Positions 1 to 11,480 of a stretch of DNA of 64,000 nt are shown in pieces. This stretch comes from Diospyros lotus (lineage: Eukaryota > Streptophyta > Magnoliopsida > Ericales > Ebenaceae), in NCBI RefSeq assembly GCF_014633365.1, contig NC_068350.1, positions 30,495,119-30,559,118 on the forward strand, written 5' to 3'. Made by a program: the position numbers and the translations under genes. Position 1 is the stretch's first letter. Each line of letters starts with the position of its first letter. The notes under the pieces were generated by a model. It was not told the DNA's origin and did not search any database. It saw only the letters and a program-made list of their open reading frames with translations.

Positions 1-115
1 CCTGTTGCAAAGTGCTAGGCCTAAAAAATTAAGGGATATTTTTAGGGTTATTTCTAGTTCTTTGAGGTCATGTTCGTGACCTGCGACCTGACAGTTCTTT
101 CTTTCTTTTTTGTAG

Positions 116-2574
116 ATGTCTGACCATACCCGCAGAAATTCAGGTCAAAAGCGCTGCAACCATATCGTAGGAGAAAACGATACCTCAAACTTTGAAGATT
201 GCCTTGTGAGGGAGGGTCAAAACTTTGATTGCACGAGCTCGTGATCTCAGGAGGTCGTTGACGTGACCTCTTCCGAAGCCGACTTAGAGGTCCAATATCA
301 GGTCGCTGAAGGAAGTATAGGGCGCGAGGTTTGCAAACGATTTCCATCCAAAGCCAAACATCACGAGGTGGTGTCTTGTATTCGGGAGTTTCGTCTCCCC
401 AGGGACTGCCTTGTATATATCCCTATTTCGAGCTCTCACGCAGCCTACCTACCATCTAAGTTCATGGCCATTATCCCCTAACACCTTAAGTCCGGTTTTA
501 GGTTCCTTGTAGCTCCATACCTCCTTGTCCTTCTGAATGATGTCAAACTTGCACCTTTTCAATTGACACCGAATTCATATGCCCAACTTACTTCGTTAAC
601 CGTTTTACTTCTTGGGAACGGTCTCCCTCATCCATCACCAAAATTAGTTAGATTTCTCTTTTCTTAAAGAATGCCAAGGACGGACCATATTACATGGAAG
701 CTAGTCCTTCACAATACAAAGCCATTCTTTCTCAGGGAAGGGTAAAGGGGAAATCCAACGTGCGCGACTATAAGTCCAGTTGGTTCTTTGTCTCTTGCCC
801 TTCGCTTTCGTCGCTTAACAACTTTAGCTTCATGTTTACTCCAGGTAAGGGCACGCTAGTTGGCCTAGGTTGCTTTGTTTTGCCTTATGTTTCCAATATT
901 TAGCTTTGTCATGCAGACCTTAGAGGCGGGAAACCACTCCTACCAATCGAAGAGACCGACGTTCTGGACAAGCTTGTTGCTGCGGGCTTGGGCTCAGAGA
1001 ACTTTGAGATAACCGACGAGCTACTCAGGAATCACAAGCTTGCTCCTCCCCTTGACATCGAGCTTATAAAGGGCAACCATGTCGGCGTCCTAGGCCCAAA
1101 GGTCCTTCCATCCGCCTTCTAAGTGCCTGAGTCCAGCAGCCAAGTCGAAGTTATGGTGGATATTGAGCTTGTCCAACCAAAAACGTCTAGGGCCAGATCT
1201 AGTACCACTTCGTCCGCGACCCCAAGCTTGAGTTCGCAGGGAAAGAGTTCGGAGCAGTCGCAGCCACCATCGTAGTCTCAACAGCAACAACACCCATAAC
1301 AACCCTAGCAGAACAACTACTAAAGACAACGAGAACCAAAGCAACGCCTCTACCTTCCGCAAACGCAACAACAGTGCCCCCCACAACAATCAGGGCAGCG
1401 AGCCTCTGCCTCTTAGGATCGCGGTCCAAGCAGAGGTCGCAGGAAAGAGGTCGCGAGTGAGGTTCAGAAGGTCCCTGCTACAGGCTCGAAAAGGAGGCTC
1501 AATTAGCCTTCACAGCAGGTGGACGATAGAAGAAGAAAGCCAAGGTTCTCGAAGGGGAGCCAGCATTGGAAGACCTGCCAGGAGGGGTCTTCGTCGGCCC
1601 TCTTCTAGACTCCATACCCTCCCTACTGGGTAAGATTGCGAAGCCCCTAGATGATGCGAGGCTGAAAGGGGTCGTTCTCTACGATTACATGGCTCGTCAC
1701 AGCTTAGTAGTTAGTTATTCTTTTTCGTATTTCATCTTCCTAGCTCGCCCTTTCCTTGAGCTAACTTTTCTTTTTCTACAGCTTTCTCTCGCCTCCATGA
1801 AGCTCAAGCAACAACACCTAGATTTTGATGCACAATTAGGCGCGGTGAACACATCTTATCAGGCTGAGCTTGGGAAGCTCGAGGGGGACAAGAAAGCTTT
1901 AGAGGCCGAGCTCCTTTCCGCTCAGAAGGAGGTAGGGGGCTCTGAGATGCGTCTGAGGGAGGCGACGCAAAAAAACAAAGACCTCGACGAGAAGCTCCGT
2001 CGTTCGAAGAATAAGTGGGAGTTCGCCAACTCAAAGCTCACCGGCGAGCTGAATAAAGATAAAGAGCGTTTGCGGGAAACTCAAGACAAGCTGAAAGCGG
2101 TCGAGGTAGAGCGGAAGCAGGCTGGCAATCGAGTCGTCCGATGCAAGGAGATCACAAAAAGGACCATTGATGACATCAAGGTTGAGGTGGGGGCTCGGAT
2201 GGACTTAGTACATAAAGAAGTCAAGTCCGACACCTATTCAGCATTTCTGTACTCTCTAGCTAAACCATCACGAGATGGATTTCTCCTTTTTTGGTGTGCA
2301 GGCCATCGAGGAGGTGAAACGGTACGCGGTCGAGGCTGCTGAGGATGCCGAAGCTGCCACCCCGCTTGATTCATCAGAGGTTGCGACGCCGGCTGCTGAG
2401 GTCGAGCAATTTGGGGCTATTGGGGTTCAGCCCGACGAGACTGCCGAGGCACAGCCTTTGGAGGTTGCTGAGATCCGTCCTACCGGAGTTGTCGATCCTC
2501 AGCCGACCCAGTATGCTGACATCCTTCAGCCCGCTGAGGCCCGACCTGTCAAAGCAACCGCCCTTCTTAGCTAG
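116..2574 (+). pseudogene. antisense gene of the Tat element (Transposase_28-like, with introns), broken
   Basis: This gene runs opposite to the retroelement. A pyrimidine-rich acceptor (TTTTTTGTAG at 106-115) directly precedes an ATG at 116. The frame continues past stops at 242-244 and 479-481 through a segment with FRLPRDCLVYIP, then LKSGFRF and LAPFQLTP, and a later KSSWFFVSC segment. This layout resembles the plant family called putative gypsy-type transposon (Pfam Transposase_28). A probable intron lies at 844-916 (CCAG|GTAAGG to CATGCAG|ACC). Further acceptors are near 1780 and 2302. A charged coiled coil (about 1796-2220, rich in K, E, L) follows, then an acidic Ala/Glu/Pro-rich tail ending at 2574. 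Function is unknown; stops and frame changes make it a pseudogene here. Confidence 0.65.
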
Positions 2575-2586
2575 GACTCCCAAGCA

Positions 2587-3560
2587 TTTTTTTTTTTTAT
2601 AACACGAGCTTTATTCAATGAAATGGAACATTTTCTGTACTCGTGTATATTACTTTAAATTTCTTCATGAACTCAAGCCAATCAAGCGTAAATTCTAACG
2701 AAGTCTTGATAAAATAATTCCTGAACCAATCTTCATGATATAACTTCAAAAGAACTTCAGCAAACCTCTGTATACTAGGATAAGCTCCAAAGATTAACTT
2801 TGAATAAGCCTTCAAGGATATAACTTGAGAATGAATCGCCTGAACATAAGTCCAGATAAACCCAGAAAATTCCCAGCTCGCAGATTCACAAGCTTGAAGT
2901 AGTTCATCAATGATAATCGTAATAATCAATAATCAATATGTGTCATGTAGGTCACGACCAATCATACTTAGGCAAATTAAGGCGATCCTTAGTCGGCTCG
3001 TCTTAACAAAATAAAGAAAAACTTACCGAGATATACGTCCAGGCAGATCGCCTTGCGATCTCAGCTAACGTACCGTGGCTCCTCGTATTGCCAAGTTATA
3101 TGTCCAAGTGGATCATAGGGTGACCCCAGCTAACATATCATGGCTTTTAAAGACTTTAGCAAGGTCAAGATGAACACTCGGGTAGGTCACAACCCATGAT
3201 CTTTGTCAAGATAAGGGGATCATCGCTGGTGAACCATGACTTAGAAATTTTTGAGGTGGTGACTTATTCAATGTCGAACCATGACGCTTTGGTTACGATG
3301 AATGGCCCCGAGTTCGCCAATCACGGCTTAGGGTGAAGACTAAGATGAATGCTCAGATAAGCCGCAAACCATGGCACGTTAGCCAAGTTGAATGGGCCCC
3401 AGCTCGCAAACTATAGTATTTTAACCCCAAAATTATTTTCTGACTCTTATTCTTAACAACTAAAGTGTGCATGTCAAAAGATATAACAGAGATAAAAAAA
3501 AAATATTAATATGGTTCAAACAGAATTTTGCTGCTCGATTCAATAAAGCAATATCAACGA
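2587..3560. repeat. non-coding spacer between antisense gene and integrase, with degenerate tandem repeats
   Basis: A T-run at 2587-2599 follows the antisense gene. From about 2950 to 3420 there are loosely repeated units of some 60-70 bp built on phrases such as ATATACGTCCAGGCAGATC / ATATGTCCAAGTGGATC, and CCCGAGTTCGCCAATCACGG / CCCCAGCTCGCAAACTATAG. The repeats are too decayed to count exactly. Tandem repeats in this position, between pol and the 3' LTR, are usual for Tat-lineage elements. Confidence 0.5.
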
Positions 3561-5015
3561 AGTTGAGACATTAATTGAAAATTGAGAATGCGAGAGAGGG
3601 AAAGAATGTTTGCTTATCGAAAATACGATCCCAGATGCTCTGCATTCCAAGCTTGCATGAGAGCTGCTCCGTCCATGTTAGTCAAGTGGCATGCTCCGTT
3701 GCCGAGGTTTTCTTTCACAATATAGGGGCCTTCCTAGCTTGGGCCCAATGTCCCATCGCTGCTCTTGCGAGCTCTAGGGAGGATAAGGCACAGCACGAGA
3801 TCACCGACGTTATAGCATCGGACTCGGACCTTCCGATTATAGTATCTTGATACGCGCTGTTGGTAAGTTGCCACTCTCAAGCGAGCTGTCTCCCTGGCTT
3901 CCTCAAGTAGATCAAGACTCGAGGCCAGTAATCGGTCATTATTCTCTAGGTCGAAAGTGGCTCTTCGCTGGCTTGTTACTTCATGTTTCGCTGGGATTAT
4001 TGCCTCAGATCCATATACCATAGAAAATAGGGTTTCCCCCGTGGTTGTGCGAGCTATAGTTCGATAGGCCCAGAGCACAGTTTGTAGTTCATCCACCTAG
4101 GCTTCCTTTCTTGATTCCAACTTGGTCTTTAATATTTGCTTGATTATCTTGTTGACAACTTCGACTTGATCGTTGGCTTGTGGGTGGTCCACGGCTGTGA
4201 AGCTTTTCTTGATCCCTAGTGACTCACAAAATTGTACGAACTGCTCGCTGGTGAACTAGGTCCCGTTGTCAGTAACTATTTGTTGAGGGACGCCGAACCT
4301 GCATATGATGTTCCATACAAAATTTTCTACCTTTGTAGTAGATATTTATGCTGGCTCCTTTGCCTCTGCCCACTTGGTGAATTAGTCTACAACCATGATA
4401 GCATGCTCAGCCGCCGCGAACTATTGGAAGTGGCCCGATCAAGTCGATGCCCCATATGGCGAAAGGCCAAGGGCTGCTCATTTGTTAAAGATAGGCGGGG
4501 GGAGCTCGTGGCACTTTTGCAAATCTTTGGCATGCGTCGCATTTCCTCAATAGGTCCGTAGCGTCTCGTTTCATGGTAGGCCAGTAAAAACCCTAGCAAA
4601 ATGCCTTCTGAGCCAAGGATACTCCCCCAGCATGATTGTCGTAGTGGCCAGCATGGATTTTAGTGAGAACCACTCGACAATCAGGCTCATCGATGCATCT
4701 AAGTAATGGGACTAAGAACCTTCGTTTATAAAGCACATCATCACAAATACAATATCTGGCCGCCCGGGCTCGAGTACGCCGTGCCTTTAGCTTGTCACTT
4801 GGCAACTTCCCTCCTTGTAAATAGTCAATGATCGGTTTCATCCATGAATTTGGCCTTAGCTCAATTGTCAACATTTCAGTTATTCCTTCTGTGCTCGGTG
4901 TTACCAGGAAGTCTATGGGGATGGCCCCCAATGAGTCTGCATTCCAACTGACGCTAAATGAGCTAGGGCATTGGCGTGAGCGTTCTGGCTCCGCGAGACT
5001 TGATTCACTTCGCAC
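3560..5015 (-). pseudogene. Gypsy integrase (Tat element), broken
   Basis: Conceptual translation on the minus strand gives the zinc-binding N-terminal region (HAGHYDNHAGG, then CDACQRFAK), a core with TDNGT and FTAVDHPQANDQVEVVN, and the C-terminal part with TVLWAYRTIARTTTGETLFSMVYG-type sequence (around 4096-3960) and EGPYIVKENLG near 3720-3680. These match the HHCC, DDE and C-terminal regions of plant Gypsy integrases. The usual VDYFTKW motif is degenerate (stop before FTKWAEAK), and several TAG codons interrupt the frame, for example just before FTSEQF. The integrase would insert element cDNA into the genome; this copy is inactive. Confidence 0.85.
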
Positions 5016-5019
5016 TCCT

Positions 5020-5596
5020 CGAAGAGGTGAAACAACTCTTGAACTCTCTGGAAGTACGCTGTCATCTTTGGGCCCTTTGCCTAATACTCCCCTTGTACTT
5101 GATAGACCACGAGCTAGGAATCGCTGAAAATTCTTAATCGCTCTGCCTTGACTTTCTTTGCTAAGCGAAGACTAGCCAGCAGTGCTTTGTACTTGGGTTC
5201 ATTGTTGGTCACTCTGAACCCGAACCTTAGTGCATAGGGGATCTTATATCCTTCCGGGCTTATTAAGAGTACGCCAGCTCCGAAACTATACTCACTGGAA
5301 GAACCATCAACGAATAATTCCCAGATTGAAGAGGTTGAGGGGGCGGGCTCTTTGGATCGTCCTGTGAATTCTGCAACAAAGTCTACCAATAATTGTCCCT
5401 TTATGGCTGTCCTTGGCTTGTACTCTATGTTGAATTTGGTGAGCTCAATAGCCCACTTGAGTAGGCAGCCAGATGAGTCAGGCTTCTGTAAGATTTGCTT
5501 TAGTGGATATTTGGTCAGCACTCCAATCTGATGAGCTTGGAAATAGGGGCACAGCTTTCTGGACGCGATCACCAGGGAAAATGTGAGTTTTTCCAT
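5020..5596 (-). pseudogene. RNase H plus second (archaeal-type) RNase H of the Tat element, broken
   Basis: The first part (RKLCPYFQAHQIGVLT, then KWAIELTKFNIEYKPRTAIKG) is the end of the RT-linked RNase H and its connection. The second part begins ELFVDGSSSEYSFGAGV and continues NNEPKYKALLASLRLA and FSDS, the usual signature of the additional RNase H of Tat elements with its DG, E and D catalytic positions. The frame continues past 5114 to NAHANALAHLA near 4960 but is cut by two TAG codons where related elements have glutamine (after FSDS and after YQVQGEY). RNase H would remove the RNA strand during reverse transcription. Confidence 0.8.
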
Positions 5597-6640
5597 GGGG
5601 GGTACTTTGTTTCGGCGTCGAGTAATCTGTGGCCGATATAGTACACCGGGTACTACACCCGATCTTCTCGCACTAGTGCGGCGCTAACTGCATATTCAGA
5701 CACTCCCATGTAGACAATCAATTCCTCCCCTTCCTTTGGCTTTGACATGAGAGGAGCTCGCCCCATATACTCTTTTAGCTACTGGAAAGCGTCTTCACAC
5801 TCCTCTGTCCGTACGAAGCTTTTTGCTTACTTCAAAATATTGAAGAATGGGATAGACTTATCAAAGGATTTGGGGATGAACCTACTGAGGGCGGCAACCT
5901 GCCTGTTAAGGCTTTGCACTTCCTTAGTCTTGGTGGGTGATCACATGTCCAGCAGAGCTCAGATCTTCTCAGGATTGGCCTCGATCCCCCTTTCGTTCAC
6001 CATAAACCCCAAGAACTTTCCAGAAGCCACACCGAATGAGCATTTGAGTAGGTTTAACTTCATCCGGTACTTCCTCACGACCTGGAATGCTTCCTTTAGG
6101 TCGTTGATGTGGTCAGCGGTCTATTTGGACTTCACCAGCATATCGTCAACGTATACCTCTATGGTTTTCCCGATCAGGTCTCCGAACATCATGTTGACTA
6201 GCCGTTGGTAGGTTGCTCCTGCATTACTCAGTCCGAAAGGCATTACCTTGTAGTAGTATAGTCCCCGATCCGTCATGAACAATGTATGCTCTTCTTCGTC
6301 GAGATTCATAGGGATCTGATTGTATCCTGAATAGGCATCCATGAAACTCAGAAGCTGGTGGCCAGCCGCTACATCTACGAGCTGGTCAATTCTGGGCAGA
6401 CGAAAACTATCTTTTGGACAGGCTTTGTTTAGGTTCGTGAAGTCGATGCAAGTTCTCTACTTTTCACTCTTCTTCTTTACTAGGACCGAGTTAGCCACCC
6501 AGGTCGGGTAATAGGCCACCTTGATAAACTTGCTGGCCAGAAGCTTGTCTACTTCTTCTTTCAGGGCCATGTAACGCTCAGCCGTCATTGGTCTCCTCTT
6601 CTGATGAACCGGCTTATAGTTGGGATTGATATTGAGTCAA
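5597..6640 (-). pseudogene. reverse transcriptase (Tat element), broken
   Basis: The minus strand encodes KPVHQKRRPMTAER, CIDFTNLNKACPKDSF, FMDAYSGYNQIPM, LYYYKVMPFGLSNAGATYQRLVN and the catalytic box YVDDMLVKSK (around 6150-6121), followed by the thumb/connection sequence FLGFMVNERGIEANPEKI. These are the ordered RT motifs of Ty3/Gypsy elements. The reading frame has stops after SEK (a Trp position), after KSK, after EKI, after LLDM and before YPVYYI; most can be explained by one C-to-T change. It is therefore a dead polymerase. Confidence 0.9.
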
Positions 6641-7500
6641 TGCCGTATTACGTTTGGGTCTATTCCCACCATGTCTTCATGGTTCCATGCGAACACATTC
6701 AAATTTGCTTTAAGGAAATCAATTAGCTGGGATTTTACCTCGGGGGAGAGACCTTTGCCTATCTGAAGGCGCCTTTCAACATCGTGGTTACTAACTGCAA
6801 CATTTTCCAGTTCGTCTGCTGGGCTGGCAGCTTGATCGCAGTCCATGTCATGTGGGTCCAGGTCATGGCTGACTCCCCGGCTATTAATGATGCTGGCCTC
6901 CCCTCCAGAGACCATATTCACCTTTTTTCCTTTGAGTCTTATTTTCAGTGCCTCCTCGTAATAGCGTTTTGCTGAATATTGCTCGCCCCTCACATATCCA
7001 GTCCCATTCAGGGTTGGGAACTTGACAGTCAGGACAGTGGTTGAGAAAACTAGGTCTAGGTCATTCATAGGAGCTCTCCCTATGGCGACGTTGTATGCAG
7101 AGTGACTATTAATGATAAGGAAATCCGTCATTGCCGCGGCCTAGAGACCCGCTTCCCCAACCGTTAGTGGGAGCTTTATACGTCATTTCGGGATTATTGC
7201 GTCGCTAGTGAATCCATATAGTGGCTCTGGAGAGGCCATCAGCTGCTCTAGCCCTAGTCCCATTTGGTCATAACACCCCCTGTACATGACATTCACCGAG
7301 CTACCTGTGTCCACCATGATCCTCCGCACCTCCATGTTGCCAATTCGAGCTCGGATCACAAGGGCATCGTTGTGCGGCCAATGCACGTCTTTAGAATCAT
7401 TCTTGGTGAAAAAGATGTCATTTGGAGCTATTATGGCTTTCTTCGAAGGTTCTTCCTGGTCGCCATCCTCGACGAGCAGAAGGTGGCCGGCTTCTCGAAC
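6641..7500 (-). pseudogene. aspartic protease and linker (Tat element), broken
   Basis: The segment 7386-7183 reads HWPHNDALVIRARIGN, then RRIMVDTGSSVNVMY, with the DTGSS active-site triad of a retropepsin. The following segment (7131-6637) includes FLIINSHSAYNVAIGRAPMNDL, the usual second half of plant Gypsy proteases, and then the protease-RT linker ending VFAWNHEDMVGIDPNVIRH. Two stops lie between the halves (near 7183 and 7140). The protease would cleave the gag-pol polyprotein. Confidence 0.85.
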
Positions 7501-7789
7501 GTACTGTTCGTGCTATCTATTAGAAGTCCCTGCAATATAAGGCCCTCTATGAATAGTAAATATGGTTCTCACTGTGGGTGTTTGGTCAGACTCGGGAGCT
7601 CGATGAGGACTTGATTGGGGTAGCTGTTTGGATTGTTGATCTCTAGGACACACCACAAAGTCACGTAATCATCCTCTCCTGATTAGTTCTTCAATTGCGT
7701 CTTTCAGCGCCCAACACTCAGAGGTGGTGTGCCTCACCTCATTGTGATAGGCACATAATTTGCTCTTGGTTCTGTATTTGTCGGGAGTC

Positions 7790-9345
7790 TTTAGAGGATT
7801 AGGCCTTCCAAAGTCTTCCTTGTTACGTTCCGTGGCGAAGATCCTATCCTAGGAGTCAGACAGGATACTATAATTGTCATACCAACCTTGGCGCGTAGGT
7901 CATTCCGCTCTATGCTCATATCTTGCCTTCTTGGCAATCTAATCATTAGGGCTCCGCCCTCGACTTTCCTTGCGCGCGTTATAATCACCTTTCTTCTTAT
8001 TTTGGCCGATGTGCTCTCCTTCTTTTTTCTAGTCGCTTGGCTTTTTTAAGCCGAAAGCTTCCTCCTACCAGACCTCCTTTGCAGCTCGCTCATAAAACTC
8101 GCTAAGGTCTCTTACTGGTGACTTGTAAATGCTTTTGTAGAACTTCATGTCTTTACGAAGCCCAGCAGAGATCGCAGTCAAGATACTTTCGTCGGAAGGG
8201 CTCTCCACATTATTCACTTCGCGCCTGAACCTTTCTATATAATCTTTCAAAGATTCGCCAGATCGTTGAAAAATCGTAGCGAGATGGCATGTTGGGATGA
8301 GCTGCCTTCGGAGAGATCTATACTAGTCTGTGAATTTCTTCTGGTACTCCTCCCAGCTGCAAATACTGTGGGGGTGAAGCCTTCTCAACCATGCCTGGGG
8401 TATGTCTCCCAAGGTCGCGGGGAAAGCTTGGCACTTCGCTAATGAGCTGAAAGTTTGTAAGTCCATCTGAGCATTGAAAGCGTCCAGGTGGTCATACGGG
8501 TCGCTGTCCCCATTGTACTGAGGGATATTGGGGACCTTAAATCTGTGGGGGAGGGGCTCCAGCTCGATTTCCCTGGAAAATGAAGTCCTCTCTTCGTGGC
8601 TTTCCCTCCGGTTGTGCGGCCCATGTCTTGCCTCCAACTGCTGGATTCTCAGCAGCAATTCTCCTACTATAGCGTCCTGGTTCGCCGACCGCCCGGTAGA
8701 GGGCTATTTTTCCCGTGCGGTGCCTTACTCTAAGTAGTGGCGGTCCCGTGGGGGAGGTCGCCCCCTAGTTTCACAATCTGGGGAGTAGCGGTGGGTAGCG
8801 TGACTACTGCTAATCTTGATCGAGGAATCATCATGTCGCGGATTCTCAAGTTGGCGACTTCCTTCATGAATGTCCTCATATCGATTTCCATAAGGGCTCG
8901 CAATGGCCCTTCATTTAGCAAGGTGCACCCCCAGCTCCTCATCGGGGTGCTGTCGTCCTTCCGTCCTTCGAGAGTGTAGGTTGGAGGAGCGGACTGATCC
9001 AGCTTGCCACGCATCCCTTCTGACTCCTCTATCTTCTGGAAGGGTCCCCTCGCCTAGGGGTTGAGAAGCCCCCGCTTGTGCCTACCCTATCTGGGCTTCA
9101 GTTTGTGCTAATGCCTTAGCTGTGTTAGCAAGTTACATGACAGTGTTCTCCAACGTTTCTTGACGTCGTTGCCAGGTCTGGGTCACTTCCACGCCAAGGG
9201 TGGGAGCCACGGGAAGATAGGGACACCACGCGGGGACTCCAGGGATAGATCTTGCAGAAGGAGGCATGGAAGCAGACGCCACAACTCCCCCAGCTGGTGG
9301 GATTTCTGACAAGCGGTTAGCATGATTCATAGGTCGGTTGGTCAT
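7790..9345 (-). pseudogene. gag (Tat element), broken
   Basis: Reading leftward from about 9345, fragments in the minus frames give an N-terminal low-complexity region and then RFKVPNIPQYNGDSDPYDHL with CQAFPATLGDIPQAWLRRL and SWEEYQKKFTD (8658-8323). After a stop come ESLKDYIERFRREV and ESILTAISAGLRKDMKFY (8250-8065). These are the conserved capsid-like gag domain of plant Gypsy elements. The frame is cut by several stops, so no full gag protein can be made. Gag forms the virus-like particle in the cytoplasm. Confidence 0.85.
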
Positions 9346-9400
9346 TACTTAAGAACCTCTCGTATTTCTTGTCTTCGGCATTGATGTCAACTAGAGCGGG

Positions 9401-9418
9401 CCCCTTCCTCTAGTGCCA
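9401..9418 (-). other. primer binding site of the Tat element
   Basis: On the minus strand, TGGCACTAGAGGAAGGGG starts three bases after the LTR end (CGACA, TTT). Starting with TGG just inside the 5' LTR is the standard PBS position. The matching tRNA was not identified. Confidence 0.6.
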
Positions 9419-9421
9419 AAA

Positions 9422-10156
9422 TGTCGACGTTCGGAATTGGTCGATGGTGATTCATTGGCCCATACTGGTTTGGTAGATCTGAGAAGGAAATAATGAGGTA
9501 TCTTGGTTCAACGCGTTGACCCACCGGCCCTTCCCTGCAAAGTACTCTGATGCCCAAGTTAGTGAGCGAGCCAGTAAAGTATGCAAGGTATTTGTTCATG
9601 GATCCAAGAAAAACATACCGACTCTCAGAAGAGCAGGCTAATATATACCCCAAGACATGCCTCTCTGTCTCTCCTATACGTATACAGATGATGGGATGGA
9701 ATAGCCGGCATCGGCGGGGACGACCATGCCGCAGTAAGGTGTCGACGAGACCCTCATTAATGTGGATGGGATCCGCCTTTAATGAGGATGGGATCTGAGG
9801 CGAAAGCGCGGAAACCCAGACGCGATTGTAATGATGTTGTAAAAGAGAGGCCAAGATGGGATCGGCGTGGGCCAGCCAAATGGGCCGAGAAAATGGGCCT
9901 GAATAATCCAGTTGGGGTGACCCCTGGCCAAATGATATCCGTGGCATACGCCCTTCCCGTTACGTGAGTTGATCGGCTACGCCAACGAACTACAAGGGTC
10001 GCTGGGAGCTCGCTCAAAATGTAGCCGGGAGATCGCTTAGTTTCGCCGTATGAGCACAGGTGCCAGCAGCGTGTGAGCTCGCTTTAATGGGCTCAGCTCG
10101 AGGTCTCCCGGATCTTAAGCGGTTGGGTCGGCCCATTGACGTAAGTCCGACCCACA
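9422..10156 (-). mobile_element. 5' LTR of the Tat element (about 735 bp)
   Basis: The plus-strand sequence begins TGTCGAC and is proposed to end CCCACA, giving TG...CA termini. The left edge is set by the PBS and is more secure than the right edge, which is placed where Copia-type sequence begins. A minus-strand TATA-like box (9641-9650) lies inside. Only one copy is in the window, so the ends could not be checked against the partner LTR. Confidence 0.6.
9641..9650 (-). promoter_or_regulatory. TATA-like box in the Tat LTR
   Basis: GGGTATATAT on the minus strand, about 220 bp upstream of the end of the LTR, is well placed to start the element's genomic RNA. Confidence 0.45.
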
Positions 10157-11480
10157 TAGTGTAAATCGAGAAATACTCGTAATAGCTATGGAAGAAGAGG
10201 AAGATAACTTAAAGTTAAAAGAATTATAAAAAGCATACGAAGAACTATATATAAAATATATATCTATTGAGAAAGAAGTAAAAACAATCAAGAAGAATCA
10301 TAAAGAAGAAAATGACAAATTAAAGAGTGAAATAAAGAACTTAAAAGAAAAATCACAAGAACTCAAGAAAGAAAATGAAGATAAATTAAAAGATCAATTA
10401 ATTAATCTTGAAGAAGAAAACAAAATATTAAAAACTCAAAATGATAAATTATAAGTAGAAAAGAAAGCCATAGAAAAAAGTTTAGCCACATTAATTTTAA
10501 AGAAAAATTCAAAACCCAAATTAAGATATAAAACACCTAAGAGAGAATGAAAACAACCTAGATGGAGACTCAAACCTAAGATAAACAACATAGTACAAAT
10601 GTGGATACCCAAAGGAGTGATACAAACAATGAATGAGTTAGATCATAAAATCTTAAATGTTGCTCCTCGTCCACATACATCAAGAATAATTAAATCATTT
10701 GATCCCAATGAAGAAAGATTCAAGGGACCCATCTATAGATGGGTGTCCAAACCTAAAACATAATCTTATCAAATATGTAGATGTGCGTGAGGACCACAAT
10801 GAGAAACAAATTGTATATGGATAGTGGATGCTCATCGCACATGAGTAGTGGGAGAGACTTATAGATCTCACTCCCAAAGAAATAAGGTATGTAACCTTTT
10901 AGAAATAATGCCTAATAGTAAAGAATGGGGATATTTTTTTTTGTGGCATAAAAGATATATTAGGTTATGCAAATCCAAACCTAATCAAGAAAATTTTGAT
11001 CTAGTTGCCAGGCTTCCAAAAATGAAAATCAGTGAAGAAATTTCTATGATGCTTGCTATTAAAGTAAGCAAAGTAGAGCTTAAATCTATGAGCGAAATAT
11101 CAATTAGTAAGCATTTACAGCTTTTACACTTAGATCTATTTGAATCCACACAAACTAGAAGTTTGGGTGGAAAACATTATATGTTGTAGTAGAAAATTTC
11201 TCTAGGATTACTTGGTTGTGCTTTTATTTTCAAATGATAAAAAATTTCAAATCTTTAGAAAGAAAGCTAAGAGAATTAAATGATAAAATTGTCTCTCTAA
11301 GATGAGGATGATTTAGGTATGCTTCCAAAAAATTATAAACTTGTGCAAGATCATTCAATAGATCAAATAATTGGAGAACCAAGTAAAGGTGTAAGGACTA
11401 TATGTTTTACAATGTGGCCTTCATATCTAATGATTCAGCCAACTTGCATGGATTAAACCTTAGAAAATGAATTTTGAATC
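10157..11480 (+). pseudogene. Sirevirus-like Ty1/Copia gag-pol remnant (gag end, protease, integrase part)
   Basis: From 10188 to 10550 the plus strand encodes a Lys/Glu-rich coiled coil typical of the gag C-terminal part of Sirevirus-type Copia elements, then MWIPKGV (around 10600) and RWVSKPK. At 10817 MDSGCSSHMSSGRDL is the Copia protease active site. HLDLFESTQTRSLGGKHYM (about 11127-11187) is the start of the integrase core (usually HxDLFGPT). HSIDQIIGEPSKGVRT (about 11350-11399) is the hinge between integrase and RT. Between these, the catalytic rest of integrase is deleted. Several stops are present. RT and RNase H are absent from everything that follows. Confidence 0.8.

Larger units (their letters stand above)
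1..10156 (-). mobile_element. Tat-lineage Ty3/Gypsy LTR retrotransposon, decayed, 3' LTR outside window
   Basis: Read on the minus strand from the right, the order is 5' LTR (10156-9422), PBS (9418-9401), gag, aspartic protease, RT, RNase H, a second RNase H, and integrase ending near 3560. This is the Ty3/Gypsy order. The second RNase H domain and an opposite-strand gene between integrase and the 3' LTR are known marks of the plant Tat lineage. The reading frames carry many stops and some frameshifts, so it cannot make its own proteins. No second copy of the 735-bp LTR is seen, so the 3' LTR must lie left of position 1. The right edge abuts a Copia gag remnant, suggesting insertion into that older element. 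Confidence 0.85.

Noticed and set aside
1566..2342. 258-residue open frame with a strong coiled coil, as an independent host gene
   Set aside because: It lies in series with other pieces of the Tat antisense gene and has intron-like borders within it, so it belongs to that gene.
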